Positions 25,141 through 39,500 are shown, counted from the stretch's first letter. The stretch: DNA of 64,000 nt from Gymnorhina tibicen (GCA_013399875.1 VXAZ01000560.1:2779789-2843788); one strand, 5' to 3'. The notes: generated from the sequence alone by a model not told the origin. Made by a program: numbers and translations.

Positions 25141-28100
25141 TTTGCAAAAGCTCTCTGCACATCCCCTGAGGTCTTCTGCCCTTAGTAGCTGCCTTTGCCC
25201 CAAACAAGCTCTGGTTCATCAGCGTGATCCCGTAAAGACCAGCATTCCCACTGCTGCTGAGTCCACCCAGGGTGGGACATCTGACTTGGAGAGAGCTCAC
25301 TGTGAAAAGAGACAAACGGAATGGTTTGCCTGTTGTTACCACCCCTGGAGCTGTGCATCACAGCCCGGGTGTGACAACAGAGGAGCTTCAAACACTGCGC
25401 ACCGTTCCGTGAGCCTGGATCGTTCCAGGGGGCTCGCCTCCCGCAGCTGTGTTGGTGGTTAATAGTTTTTGCAGAGACATTTGGTTGGACCTGCTGCAGA
25501 ATAACCAGCGACGGGTCTGCTCCGAAGGGCCGTTCCACCGGCGCAAAGTTGTCCGTGAGCGTTGCGCGCCTTCCAACATCCGCAAGGTCAAACTCTCCTC
25601 CGAGGGCTTTCGGCAGAGCTGCTGGCGGTGGGCTGGTATCGCCCGCTCCTTCCCTTTCAGACTGACGCTGTCTGAGTGTAATTCCTGTGAGAGCAGCTCA
25701 GGCTCCCTGACATCTGAACAATGGAACATGCATTTAGTTGTAGCCCTCATGCCGCCTCCACACTTATCGACGGGGCTTCCGTGACAGCTTTAAGAAAGGC
25801 AGAGCACATTGCATATGTAAAACAAGAGGGCTCTGTGCTCATTACGGGCTTCGTCATTTAGCTGCCAACCCAAAACATTTCCCTTTTCCAACGTGTAGCT
25901 GCAATACCTTTTGCGTGACGGAAATTTGCCAAGAGATTATTATTTGGGTCGTGGTCAAAGAGGTCACTGCTGGTGTGAAGTAGGATATTCCTCCAAGTGT
26001 TCTGCAGGGGCTCTGTAGGAGCTCTGGAGGTGAGGACCCTGAGCATGGTTCATGGGTGCCTCTGAGGACACAAACTGCAGTGTCATTGCCTGCCCTTCCT
26101 GAGAATCATCGGTGTCATCTGATTAAGGACATTTTTTAGATGAGCCAAGTGGCTTTTGTAAATTTAACCACCTTTCCTGATCATCAGGCTGGTTAAACAC
26201 ACAGCAGTGGTGCCTCTCTCCACTGCTGTGCCAAGGAGAGCCAAGTGTAGCAACCTGAATTGTTCCTAAATCAGAAAAACACAGATTTTTTGAAGTGGTG
26301 GCAGTGCCTGAGTTTGTATATTTGGGGAGGGGAGGGTGGTTTGGAGGAAGAGAGGAGAGATTCGACAGTCTTCAAGATCATCAGGACAGTCTGACTGAAG
26401 AATGAGTTCAGCAGTGGTTGAATATTCAGCCTGTAGGCTTAGAAGCCTCCCATAAAGGACATAGCTTTATCTTGTCCTTGTGATTTTGTGCTTTGATTCG
26501 CCTAACTAATGATTTATTATAACCTGGAGGGCAATAAAAAATACTGTGCTGAAGCTTTTATTGTTTCATTTTGGTTCGCATTAAATTTTGGTACCATCTT
26601 TTAGTGGTGTTCCTAACTCTGACTCCCAGTGTAAGTTCAGATTAATAACCCGCGTGTGAGGGCTCGGGAAGGCTGCAGGCTGTGCACGTGCTCAGCTCTG
26701 CTTGTGCTGCTCCAGCCCATCCCTCTGCTTGAGATACTGCTCTCAGCGGGCTCTGCTACATCCCGTGTTGTATTTTCACGAGTTTTCTTGAGGAAAGGAA
26801 GAGGATAAACACAGAGGGGCTGTGTTTATTTGCGCCTCCCTGCTTGAAGACGTTGCTGCTGCGGTATCGCGGCTTCGGAAAACCCCAGAAGGGTGTTGCA
26901 GGTGAGTTGTGATTGCCACGTCCAGCTTTCCCAGGACAAAACCAGCTTGAATCTGGCCACCCCTAAGGTCTCCATCAGCAGTGGAAAACTGGACTGCTCT
27001 CCAGCCTGGATTCACGTGCTCCCTGTTGTGTCATATCACGCAGACACTCCACCTGCGAGGCTGGAACATCATCCAGGGTGCAGCTGGGCACCTGCAAGCT
27101 CAGTAATGCTAAATTACTTTACCGTGCTCCTGTTTCTCCCACTATCAGGTGGATGTAGTTGTTCCTGCCCAGGTTCTCTCCCAGATCGAGGTGTTTTGTT
27201 GAAAGCAACCCAGAAAGTCCGTGCAGAGGTGTAAACAGTCCCCAGGTTTCCAGCTCCCGGTTCTGCCCTGATGGCTGAAGAGCCCAGTGAGCACCCAACA
27301 CAACTGCCAGATTTCAGGTCAAATCATGCCTGCAGGTAGATCTTCCTTTTATATCCCATTTTAATACCTCCTGCTTCTGTAAATCAAGATAGCTAGAGCT
27401 GAATAGAGTCATTATTACCAGTATAAACAAACATTTTTACTTATTTGTAGTGCAGCACCGTAGGTCCCCCCGTGGTGCACAAACACCTGTCCCTCCCCAA
27501 ACTCACCAAAAACAGGAATTTCTTTTATTTCAGGTTTTTCTGGTGGGTTTAAAGGTTTTGTATCTCTGCCTGTGCATTCCACTGTATAAAAAGGAAGGCA
27601 ACAATTTTTGAGCCGCTCCTGCCGGGGAATTTTTGCCTGCTCTAAACTCCCAGGCTCAGAGGGACGCAGGAGCTGGGGCAGCCGACGTGACATTGACCCT
27701 GAGGTAGAAAACAGCTCTGTCTCAAGCACTGCCCTTATCTCCTCTTCTGTTAGCTGGTTATCTGGAGCCTACACCTTGCAACCTCAGGTGTATTGTCATC
27801 AATCATTTCCTATTTTCTTCTGCGTGCTGGTTCCTCTCTGCCCTTCCTTTGTTAATAACCCAGTTTGCCTATATCCATAAAAATATCTGATTGTGATACC
27901 ATTTATCCAAAGCGCCATACATCCATCATGTGCTTACGAGCGAGATAAACAAGGTCTCCGGGGAAATATGCCGCCAGAAATATATAGGATAAATAACTAT
28001 ATCAAATGTATGTCAGTGTGCAAGAGGGGAAAATCCATTCATTAAAACCCGGGTGGAACTGCAGTGTTTTATTGTACCCTCTAAGCTTTTAGTTTAACTA

Positions 28101-29830
28101 AGAAACGCACATTTTTGCTGCTTATCTCATCTTGCACAACTCTCCTGCTGCCCACTTCAGCACGAGATATATTAGCTTCTTCCCCTGCCATTGTAAATGT
28201 GTAATTGCTCATAATCTTTTCTTCTTCTTTTTTTTTTTTTTTCCTCCCAGGCCTTACAGGCAGCTTCCTCCTTTCTTCTGATTTCAGCTTCGCTGCTCCT
28301 GGGTTTCAGCAAGTGGATGTTTGAGCCCTGGGGTGGAGGGGGAGGAGAGGGGCACTACCCACCTGCCTTTGGTGTTTGAGGGAAGCCCTTGGGTTTGTGT
28401 CTCAGTGCCTTGGGCTGTGAGGTGAGTGATGAGAATGAACAACTGCAGGTAAAACACAGGTTTTTTGCTCTTATTTATATGTTTCATGGTGGCATTTTGC
28501 ATGCAGTTTCTTTAATCACTTGGATTAGTTCTTTTTGTTTTTTGTTTTTTTTTTTTGTGGTTCTTTGTGATTTATCCTTCTAGAAACAGCTCTAAAAGCT
28601 GAGGATGCAGGTTGTTTTCCTGCAGGCCCCATCTTTTCCCAGCCTCCAAGGCATCAGATCTCTCTGTTCATTAATTTCTCCCCTCTGGTCAAAACAGAGG
28701 CATACTTGGCTTTCTGACTGAAGTGACTTTGTACTCGTTTACTTGCAGGCATTTTCCTGAGTCCCAAGAAGTCGATGTAAAGGTGAGAATTGCTTGTGAG
28801 CCAAACTGGTCCTTGGTGTAAGAGCCCTGTCTCATGTTTCCACATAACCTGGCAGCCCAGTGCCAAACAGCATGCATTAAATCACCCACTGTGGTCCTGC
28901 TTTCCTCTGGGATGCCTAAGTCACACCAATCCATGGGTGCTTCATGCTGCTGCATTTCCTGACACAGAAGACATCAAATTGAAGCCCTTGGGAGCAAATT
29001 CCTTTCTGGGTGACGAGCTCTTTCACCCGGAATAGCAAAATTGGCCCAAAAGGCCACAACTTTGCCCCTCAGCAAAGGGATTTTTCACGGAGCAATCCAT
29101 CTCAGGGCTCGAGACAACATGGTTTGTTGTTTTCAGCCTGTAGTTTCATTTACAAGCAAAAGAGAAGTGGTGAAAAAATTGGCCGTTGGCAAACATGCCC
29201 ACAAAAGAAAATATGGGGCCAGATCTTCAGGTGCCATAAATCAGCTGCAGTGAAGGGGCAACACTGATTTACATCAGCTGAGTGTCAGCCTGTAAATCCC
29301 CACTGCCACACAGTTGAAAAACACGCATTTCCAAGCACCTGAGCAATCTCTTTCACTAAACCACGATTCTTTTCTACTCCCTCTCTGCATTCACATGTCT
29401 GCAGAAGGGCTGCTTTGTGCTTTGAGGTTTTGGTGCTGTTGTTCATAATGCCTGATTCCTTCTCAGGGCTCTTTCCCCCCTTCTCCCCCTTGTAATGAAA
29501 AGCTCAGTAAAATGAAGTGCCATTCGCCTTCCGTCCATCCCAGGTTTTTGTGGCAGTTCATTAAGGAGAGGGAGCTGCAGGCTCTCGCCGTGGTCTCTGG
29601 ACACAGTTCAATACTGTGTGCATTCTTGTGCTGAGATTTACGTCTCACATTCAAAAAAGCCCCTTAAATCAAGCAGCCTGTTAGCATCTTCTCAGGCTCT
29701 GTGTGCCTGGGAGATAAAATGCCTGCGTGCTAATAGTCAATTCATCACTGATCTTACAGAGGAAAAGCCTTTGCTTGTGTGGGAACATCCTCTGCCCAAC
29801 GGTTGCGCTCGAGCCTCTCTATTTATTACC

Positions 29831-29857
29831 TTATTTATTTATTTATTTATTTATTTA
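29831..29857. repeat. (TTTA)n microsatellite
   Basis: About six tetranucleotide units between C8B and C8A; it supplies several minus-strand AATAAA hexamers. Confidence 0.88.
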
Positions 29858-30132
29858 AAACTCCTCATCAGCTTGGGCTTACATTTTGCAGCGATGCTTC
29901 AGCGTCTTTGGGCTGAAGCCTTCTCCATGCAGAGCAGCATATGGCTTTGCTGCAAATGCAGCCCTGGCCAATATGCTGGACTTACAAATCTGACAGTGCC
30001 AACTTACAAAAGTTTCGTGGTACATATGTCAACACCAACTGCATAGATCGTGAGCTTTTCATGTGTTTTTCCGAAGGAAAACATATAAACTCCCTGAGAG
30101 TCAAACTCAGTTCTGTAAACACTCGCAGTGAA

Positions 30133-30138
30133 TTTATT
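30133..30138 (-). terminator. Candidate C8A polyadenylation signal AATAAA
   Basis: AATAAA on the minus strand, about 310 bases past the C8A stop and the first such hexamer downstream. It would give a short 3' UTR that includes the 21-bp tandem repeat at 30244. Several further TTTATT units near 29831 are a microsatellite and less likely to be used. Confidence 0.5.
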
Positions 30139-30243
30139 TCAGGACACGCTGTAGCCCCGTGGTCACCCAGCAGCAAAGCCACCTCCTTTGGGTGGATTCT
30201 CTGCCATCTCCTGTGCTGCAGCAGTTGTGTTGGGCACTCGTGA

Positions 30244-30285
30244 GGCTCCCATCCCATCTGGTGGGGCTCCCATCCCATCTGGTGG
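30244..30285. repeat. Perfect 21-bp tandem duplication
   Basis: Two identical copies of GGCTCCCATCCCATCTGGTGG in a row, within the predicted C8A 3' UTR. Likely a small polymorphic VNTR. Confidence 0.9.
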
Positions 30286-30445
30286 GGCAAAACCACCCAG
30301 TTGGTCAGCTTTTACACAGCGGTAGCACGTATAGAAACACTTCACCAATCAATTATTTCTCCCCGGGGGTAATTCCATCGCACACCCGGAGCATTTATAG
30401 CCCAGCCCAGGTTCCAAACCACGCTGTCCCAGGCACCTCGGGCTT

Positions 30446-30597
30446 TCAGCAGGCTCTGCTCTGGAGGTTTCTCCCGGCACAGGGCTGCCCGCCGTGCCGC
30501 GGGGCAGGGTTGGAGCACTGCCGGCTGCGCCGCGACGTCCCCGCCTGGCACGGGGACCAGCCCGACCAGCAGCTCCAGCGCCCGTCCGTCTCTCCGC
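30446..30597 (-). CDS. C8A: C8A exon 11 (C-terminal TSP1 and stop)
   Basis: Encodes residues 547-596 and [13 protein letters not shown] at 554-563 and [11 protein letters not shown] mark the second TSP1. The protein ends at a cysteine. Acceptor CCCCAG. The exon is GC-rich, so all frames look open, but only this one carries the domain. Confidence 0.95.
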
Positions 30598-33500
30598 CTG
30601 GGGACACGCAGAACAGAAAGGGAAAAACAAACAAACAAAAAAAAAAGGGATTTCAGGTCTAGCTGAAACCTCTCTGGATATGGACTCCCTGCTCCATCCC
30701 AGCCGTGCCCAGGCTGTTTAGATCAAGGCGCTTCGAAGCCAGGGCAGATGAAACATCATCACCCCAAACACCAACAGTTGTTTCTTTTCCTTCTCAGTTC
30801 ATCTGAAAGCCTGTGCCTTGGTTTTCCTTTCCCAAAGGGTAGCTCACAGCTCTCTCTGCAGCAACTTCCTCACCTCTGACCGAGGCAGAGGGACAAAAGT
30901 CCCCTAAGGTTGTGGAGGTGCTGTGAAAAGTCCTTTTGGAGATGGGTCATTTCAAAGCTTTTTCATTACAGTACAGACTGAGTTGTCAGGAGCGGTCAAT
31001 ACTATGGATTATGGCGGTGCTCCTGAATGATGGGAATGCTTGATGGCTGTCATTTACTGTCGTTTTTTATTTACTCATCTGGCCTTCATGCCTGGCTTGG
31101 GCAGTTTATTAATCCAGACAGCGCAAATGGATGTGTGTGCTCTTACTTAGTGCTGGCTGGAAAGCTGGGCTTTCCATCTGCTGGAACATTGTGCTTTTTT
31201 AAAAAAAAAAAAAAAATTAGTTTGGTCTTAAATGAGTATTGGAAGTGAAAATTTGATACTGAAAATTGCCCGTGAGTTAGAGGTGCTCCTGTCCCCACTG
31301 TTGCTAAAATCAAGGAGCACGGGGCTGGCCAGTTCAGCACGCTGCTTTGGTGGCAGGTCCTGAGCTTCCCATGCAAATTTCTGAGATTTGGAGACAATTT
31401 AAAGAACCTGAGCTTTTTAAAGAGACCCACTTTGCAGTCACTGAAGCAAAGCTTTGGCATTCAGCCTCACAAACCATCTCCCCAGCTCTGCTCCAACTCC
31501 TTATCTCATCACAGCTTTGATTTTCCGCTGGTGAGACCCCAGTGATGAGCCCACGGTTGAAGGCCTGGAGCTCTGCCTGGTGGAACTGCTCTGAAGATGG
31601 ATTTTTCTGCCAGCTTCATGTGCTGAGCTTTAGATTTTTTTTGATTTTTTTTTTTTTTTTGTCATCATGAATCAGGACAAAAATATCCAGAGAGAGCTGC
31701 AATGTTTTTGGAAATGAAAGAGCCTGTTCCGACCTCAGCTTTTTTTGCTACCCACTTAACTTTTTAGGATAGTATAGAAAGTGTCAAAGAAAACATAAAT
31801 ATAAGCCTGTCACTTTGGAAAAACATATTTTTTCACCCCAAAATAGACACTTCCCTCTAGTCAAAATGCATCCTGGGAGGCGGTGGAAAATCTGGCAATG
31901 TAGCACTTCTTTACTAAAAACGGCATTTTTGGTGGCACGCTGTGTGAGCGACTGCTTCACCTGAGCCTTTCCCCTTCCTTCCCTGCCTGTTGAGGTTTGT
32001 GCTCTCTCCCTTGGAGCAGCCATCCTTTGTGGGATGCCACAAGCCATCCAGAGGATTTCCTGGATTTAATCCAGCGATTAAACACACCCTCATTTCCACT
32101 GCTCTATTTGTCATAATCACAGAATCATAGAATGGTTTGGGTTGGAAGGGAACATCTCATCCCAACCCCTCTGCCATGGGCAGGGACACCTTCCACTATC
32201 CCAGGTTGCTCCAAGCCCCATCTAACCTGGCCTTGGACACTTCCAGGGATGGGGCAACCTGTGCCAGGGCCTCCCCGCCCTCACAGGGAAGAATTTCTTC
32301 TTCATCTCTAATTTAACCCTGCTCTTTTTCAATTTAAAACCATTCCCCCTTCTCCTGAGCTGCTGACCTCAGTCTCTTGCAGGGCTGCTCGGGATAACGC
32401 AGCAACAAAATACGGAAGGGGAGGTGGGATTGGCGTGTGGATGCCAGGAGCTGTTGGTTTAGCCGTGTGGAGGGGGAAACCCATCCCCTTTGCTGCCTTT
32501 GCCCCTCCCCTGCTGCAGCCTGGGCTCTCACCTCGGCGCTCGGTGTGCTCGCAGGCAGGGCCTCTGTAGCCGGGGCGGCACAGGCAGGAGCAGGTGTCTC
32601 CCACCAGGACGGGCTCCCCGTTGTTCTGGCACGTTCCGCAGCGGCAGGGGTTGAATTCCAGCAGGAACTCGTCCAGAGCCCGTTTCAGGTGCTGCCGTTT
32701 GGTTTCCGTGCGGCCGAGGTTGCTCCTGCGGAGGATTTCGTGGATGGGCTGCAGCTGCGGGGGACGGAGATGGATAGCGTGGAAACAATTTCAGCTGGGC
32801 ATCAACTGGGATGCGGTGACATTGCTGGATGAATTCAGGACTCGGGAATAGCTCATTTGTCTTCCTCGACAGCTGCATGTACATCATGCAAATGCGTTGC
32901 TGCGACTGATGGGCCCCAGTGAGAAACCACCGTTCCAAAACCTTCCTCGTCCTGGAGGTTTGTGTGAGATTGGCTTTTCTGGACATGCTTTGGAGTTTTA
33001 GTATGGATTCGAATGATAAATTAAAACACCCCAGTAAGCCCGTTTTTTTGACTGATTTCTTAGCGCTGTCACAATCCCTGAGATTCTTGCATGCTTTTTG
33101 CCTTTTTGAAGAAAATGTTTTGGTAAGAGCTTCGGACAGAGGGTATCATCAGAATTTATTGCCATCCCATCACTTGCAGTGGCCAGATTGTGAAATATCC
33201 AGTAAGTGCTGAGGATGAGGGATTTTGCCTATACATTTTTTGCCCTTTGATGTCGTGAAATAACACTGTCATCTACAGCTTTGGGAATGTAACTCGCTCA
33301 TCACATTTTCCAGCAGCAAAATCCAGTTCCTGGATACCGGTCAGCAAAAATAGGCCAGTTTGGGCAGCTGTAATTAGAACTTGCCCAACTGAATATTAAT
33401 ATTCAAATGAGTATTAAAGCTAAAAACTTGGGACTGTCTGAGGACACTTATCTACATTTGCCCATCGATGCAGCTGTGCAAACGCTCCCTGTCCAGGCCA

Positions 33501-36500
33501 GGAATTTGTTCCAGAGAAGAGCTGGGTGTCAGCTCACTGTGCAAGGCACGGTGAGAGTGATTCCTGGGGAGGATCAGGATCAGCTGGGCTTTGGGAAGAG
33601 CTCTTAGGCAAATTTGCACAAGCCTGTTTGACAAACTGAGGGGGCTGCAGATAAGAGCTGCTGGAGTGGACACGAGCACTCACTGGCCACTCCAGCTGCA
33701 GGGTGACTGCTCAGCTCTGGAGCAGCCAACAGAGAGGTCAGTGCATGGCTTACTGGAAAACTGCAAGAAATTTTGCCCAGAATTGATGGGAACTTGTGCA
33801 AAAAGGTGAATAACCTGCAGCTGGAACTGAAAGCACTTCTGTGCTGTCAGATCTTTCCGCCACCGAGGTGCTGCCCAGGAAGGCTTGCACAGTCCTTCTT
33901 GCCCTGCCAATAACACAGATAATTCCCAAATCCATTTTCCCTTCTCCCACTCTCTGTCAGAGCTTTCAGACCTGCTTTCAGATGAAGACAAGAGGGATAG
34001 AAATGGCAGCATGTCCCTGCCATGACAGAGATCCTTCCCCTACACGCCACAGCTGCTCCTGGAGCAGACCGGCGACCTTGGCATCTTGGGGTACTTGTGG
34101 TCCTGCTGACCACAGCTGAGGAGTTGTGGCCACCCCCTCACGCCTCTGCCAGCTCTACCCTGGATTATTTGTTTGTAGGATTGCTCTTCTCTGTCCCTTT
34201 CCAACCCCTCTGCTTGCACCCATCTCCTCCCTGCCTCAGAAACCCTGTAAGAGGCTTTAGTGATCTTCCCATTTTATGGGGCATCCAGTGAAACAAAAGG
34301 GAGAGTAGAAACTTGCTGATTTTTATGGCCACAGACCCTCTTTTTGGAGCGTGGAGAAACACAGGACCTACCTGTGACAAAGTAGCCAGGAGCTCCCTGC
34401 CCAGAGAACTCCTGGAGAGGGGCTGTCTATGCAGAGTCTTTGCTGGGTGGGGGGAAACAAAACACCTTCCCCAGCCCCCTGTGAGTCCCCAGCTTATACA
34501 GGAGGGTGGACAGCATCAGGGAGAATGATAGGGGTGAATACAACTGCATTTCATTGTGAAGCTGTTGGGGAACACATCAGAAACTCAACCTGGCACTAAT
34601 CCAGCATTAAGCTCCTCGTGCGTCTCCCTGCGGATGCGGTCGGTGGGAGATGTACTCCCCATTGTGAAATGAATAAGAGGTTACCAGATCAGTGGCCCAT
34701 TACATTTAATCTTGTTCTGTGATGGGATCACAATAAAAATACGAAATGATCTGCTCGACTACACTTTCATTCCTTAGAGCGGCAGAGTTTCTTCAACTGC
34801 AGAAAAGCCTTACCTGGAAATCAATAACAGCAGGATTATATTTTAATGACCTTCCCCAGTGACGATACATTTTGCCATCCCAGCTGTTCAGGAGCCCTCC
34901 GCTGTAACTGGTATCTCCCCCTCTAATCCGGGGAATAATATCTTCCACGACTGCGCTGTGGATCCCAGAATCTGGAAAGTTGAGTTACACACGCATTATT
35001 TAGCTGCTGTTTCCACACAGGCTCCAGAAGCTGCTAAATGGAGGTGAGATCAGTCGTGCAGGGGGCTATCAGGGAGCTGCCTCCTGGGATCGATGGCAGC
35101 CCGGGGCTCCCTGCCACCTTGTCACAAGGTGACAAGTTGAGCATCCCAAATCCTCTAAGCTGGTAAAACCTGAGGAGCCTGCACTCCTCCAGCCTGGGTT
35201 TCTGGGTAGGACATGGGCAATAGGTCACACTGTCTATAGCTCATTATGAAATGTACAAATTTGGGGGTTCCTACCCTCTTTGAGTGCTTTTTATAGCCAG
35301 TTTTGAGGTTTTTTTGTTGCCATGCATGCCCAGTCTGTCATTGCTGAGGACTGCAGCCTCCCTTCCGCCCCACTGCCTCTGTTTCTAATATGGTATTTCT
35401 ACATTAATTCCTGCTCTTTTCAGAGGGATCAGTACTCCTGGAGACTTGGACCCAAAGTTTCTGTGGTCCTACCTTTCCTGGGGGTTGACACCAGAGCTCC
35501 CTTCCTCACACCTCGTGTGACCCTACTTGACCCTCCGTGCCCAAGTGACCAAAACAAGCGACCCAAGGTGCCTCAACAGACCCCTGCCCCGCTGCTGTAC
35601 CAATGTCCCGGAATCCTTTCGTCTTGCACTCAGAGTACGTCAGAGCTGCACCCAGATCCACGTTCTTGCTGGCTGTGATGCCGAGGGACAGGCCAAAACA
35701 GGCACTTATCTCCTCGGTGCTGATGGCTGCAAGACAGAAAGCAGGCAGGTAAATGCAGAGACTTGTGATGTTCCTTTTCCTACTTCTTTTTTCTATCATT
35801 GGGGAAAAGATTCCGTTCTTTTCATGGCTTGTATTTCGAAGCCAAGAGCTACTCTGGGCAGAGGACAGTGGAAAATCCCAATATTTTATCGGTGTATATT
35901 TGGCCTATCGTATAATAGGTGTAAATTTTTTTTCCTTAGAAAATATTAGAAGAAAGTAAAAATCTTAAGGCTTCAGGCACAAAAGTCCTGTTTGATCCGT
36001 ATATTTAACAACAAACCTTTATGTTTTTTTACAGACTAACCCATAACTAGGGTAAAGCTGGGAACAGCAGCTGAAATCAATAGATCCTCACTAATTTTCC
36101 TAAACTCAGGATCTGACCCACCTATTAATGGCTTAAGCAGCACCTTAGGTAGTAACTTGGAAAAGGCCTGTGTGCTGAGAGCTGCCAGAGCTTTCCTGCC
36201 TGCTGTTGCCAGCACCACCACATACATCATGAAAATATGTAACTGGAGACCCATGAAGCGACTGCAGAGGGGAGAAGGGAACTAATGAGGTGGTTTCACC
36301 AAGGTAAGCAACGTGCATATTTCATACAGCCTGGTTTTATGTAAGCACTTCGGCCTACTGCAAATATAAGGCCGTCTTCTCTGGTAGTTAAAAAGTCCAT
36401 TGATTTCAGTAAATGCGGGTATTGTAAGTAATAGGTAACTTTTATATTGCTCTTTTTGTCAGAGGACCTTAAAAGTGTTTTACAAAGGAGCCTGGTGATC

Positions 36501-39500
36501 AATACCATGGTATTGAAAGGAGGCACAGAGCTCGGCGGGGTTTGTGTGTTGTGGTTTTAATGGTCTGAGGACTGAACCTCTGTCCAAGTCCCAGCCTGGA
36601 GCATTGTCTGTCTCACCTCAGCGCTGGGGAGCACTGCCTTGCCTTGCTTGTGTTTAAAATATTGCTCAAACGCTCCTAGCTCTGGTTTGGTGGAATCCTG
36701 GAATGGTTTGGGTTGGAAGGGACCTTTAAAGGCCATCTGGTCCAGCCCCCTCCCTTCATGGGCAGGGAAATGTTCCACTGGACGAGTTTGCTCAGAGCCC
36801 CGTCCAACCTGGCCTTGAGTGTGTCCAGGGATGGGGCATCCACCACCTCTCCAGGCAACTTGTGCCAGTGTTTCACCAGCCTCGTTGTAAAATATTGCTT
36901 CTTTAGTCTACACTGACCCTCTTTTAGTTGAAAACCATCACCCCTTGTCCTATCACAAGAGGCCCTGATAAAAACATGTCTTTCTTATAAGTACTGGAAG
37001 GTTGCAGTGAGGCCTCTCCGGAGCCTTTTCTTCTCCAGGCTGAACAACCTAAATTCCCCCAGCCTTTTCTCACAGGAGAGGTTCTCCACTCCTCTAATCA
37101 GCTTTGTGGCCTCCTCAGGACCTGCTCCAACAGTTTCACATCTTTCCTGTGCTGGGGACACGTGGGGTCTCACCAGAGGGGCAGAATCCCCTCCCTTGGC
37201 CTGCAGTTGGCCTCGTTGGACCTCATGAGGTTCCCATGGGCCCAGAGCTTGTCCAGGTCCCTCTGGGGTGTCAACTGCAAACTTGTTCCCTTCTGCACAA
37301 CCTACAGGAGAGGCTCACTGGAGCCAGCTGGGGCACAGATCTGCTCCTTGGCCTGGTGGATCCAAGCCCCGGGGAAGTGCTCGGCATCCTGAGAAAGGGG
37401 CTGCAAGTCCTGGCTTCAGACTGGTAAGGACTGAAACGTGCTCCAGACTTGAGTGGGAACTGCCTCCCACTGCAAAACTGGGCCCTTGAGAAAGATTAAA
37501 TGGCACTCAATTACTTGTACTAAACTGTTCAACAGTTGTAAACACAGTGGGTAAAGTTCATTCACCCAAAGCAACATGAGTGATTGCTTATCTTGGTGCT
37601 GGAGTGCCATAAAATTAAACTTGAGGAACACCCTGATTAATTGATTTGCCATGGTTCCCGTTGAGTAATTATGTTCAGCGAGGGGCTGTCGATACCGTTC
37701 GCTATTGGTCGCGGCAAGATCAGGTCTTGATAAATGAAAAGTGGTTATCACTGCAAAAGGGTGGCCACAGTAAATATTGGCACTTGAGGGGTTGAGCCCT
37801 GATAGGGTTTGTTTTTTTTTTTATATGATATAATTTGCGATAGTTAAATGTGCTCAAGTGATAAGATTTACTGCTGCATTTTGAATTAATCAGAATATAT
37901 GAAGACTCTTTCTAATTTACTCCGTGCATAATGTTCCTCCCATAAATGTTCTTGTAATGTGTGAACACATTATACTGTTTTCTGCTAAATAATAGAACCA
38001 TAACAATCTATTTTAAAAACAAGTAATGAAAAATATTGATGGCAGAGCAACGAGGGACCTCATTCTGACATATGTATTTATTTCACTCATGACCACATCT
38101 ATATAAGCCCTTGCAGCCTGAAAGCTGGGAATGGGTCTGGCAGCACGACTGCAGCCCTAAGCTCAGTTTGGGCTTGTGGATATCTAAACAGAGAAGGTGA
38201 TTTCATTTTCAAAATTCAGGTTTCTTAAATGCTCAATGTCCAGCTCTATGCCGAGCCAGATGCTCGGTGACCACCTAAGCTGTGTCTCATTTAGGGAGGA
38301 CTCAGCCAAGGGATCTTTTTCCTGAGTTTGTGCTTTAGTCACTGGTCTGTAAAATAAAATGGATATTCTCTGTTCCAGAGAGTTTAGCAAACAGCCTCGT
38401 GGGCTGGGTGGGCCCTCAGGATGCAGTGGTTGATCTAAAGCAGTGCCATGCTCAGCCCTGCAGGGACTCAGTGATGCATCTGCAGAGCTTCAGACTCATC
38501 TTAGGAAGCTCTAATTTTAAGACTTGAGCACTTACATCCTGATCCTAACCATTCCTCAGGGAAGGAGGATAATCCTCTTGCAAACACAGCCTCCGAGCAC
38601 TGCTGTGATCAACATTAGAGAAATCAGAGGTTTTTTACTAAATGCTTTCAGACAGTGGCATATCAGACACTGCAGGTGGCTCCTTCTGGGTCAGCGCTGT
38701 GTGACACAGAGCTCTGCTGGCTTGGTAAGGGTGGACTTCCTGGCAGAACCTGGATTAGATGAGAATTACAGAATGGTGCTGCATTAGAATGAAAATTACA
38801 TCTCTGCTAGGGCACATTTTTGTCTTTTGCTGGACTTCAGCATCCTTCTTTCCTAAGATAAGGCATCTCGTAAGCAGTAAATCTCCTTACATACACAGCA
38901 AGCACAAGATAAAGCAAAATAATAGCTTCCCTCCACATGCTCTTGATTAATTCTTCCTCTGAAATTGGCAGTCTGCTTCCTGAAGACTTGCTTGCCAAGA
39001 CCTTGTTCACTTCTATATCACTCACCCTTCAAAGTGAAGAAGTGATTTGAAGAGGCATCATGTTTCCAAACATTAGAGGTTCAGGAACTTGATGAAAATT
39101 CTCTCAATCAGTAATTTCTTGTGGAAAAATTGGCATGGTTAATGTGCAATATGGAGTGCACAGTTATCCTAATGCTGATGGGACCAAACCATTTCAGACC
39201 AGAGGCAGAATCTGGGGCAGAACCATGAAAATTATTGAAATTACTGAAATTACAGCAATTTGCACCTGTTGTCCAAGATCACAATTTCCTTCTGCATCAG
39301 TGTCTGTCCTGGAGTCACCAAGGCAGTGGTTTAAAGCAGAAAGTTGAGAACAGAGAATATATTTTGATGTATTATTTGATTATATATTTGATTTTCTGAC
39401 CTTTTCTTCGCATTTCCTCCTTGTTGACGACAAGGATGTACTCAAAGACACCCCCCATGGTGCCAGATGTCATGAAGTGGGTGCCGTAGTCGTTGATGAA

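Larger units (their letters stand above)
24485..30132. other. Intergenic region between converging C8B and C8A
   Basis: Holds the C8B 3' UTR, one CR1 fragment near 25010, a small CpG-richer patch at 25500-25680, an AT-rich unique block around 27890-28250, and a TTTA microsatellite at 29831. No coding exon was recognised. Confidence 0.6.
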
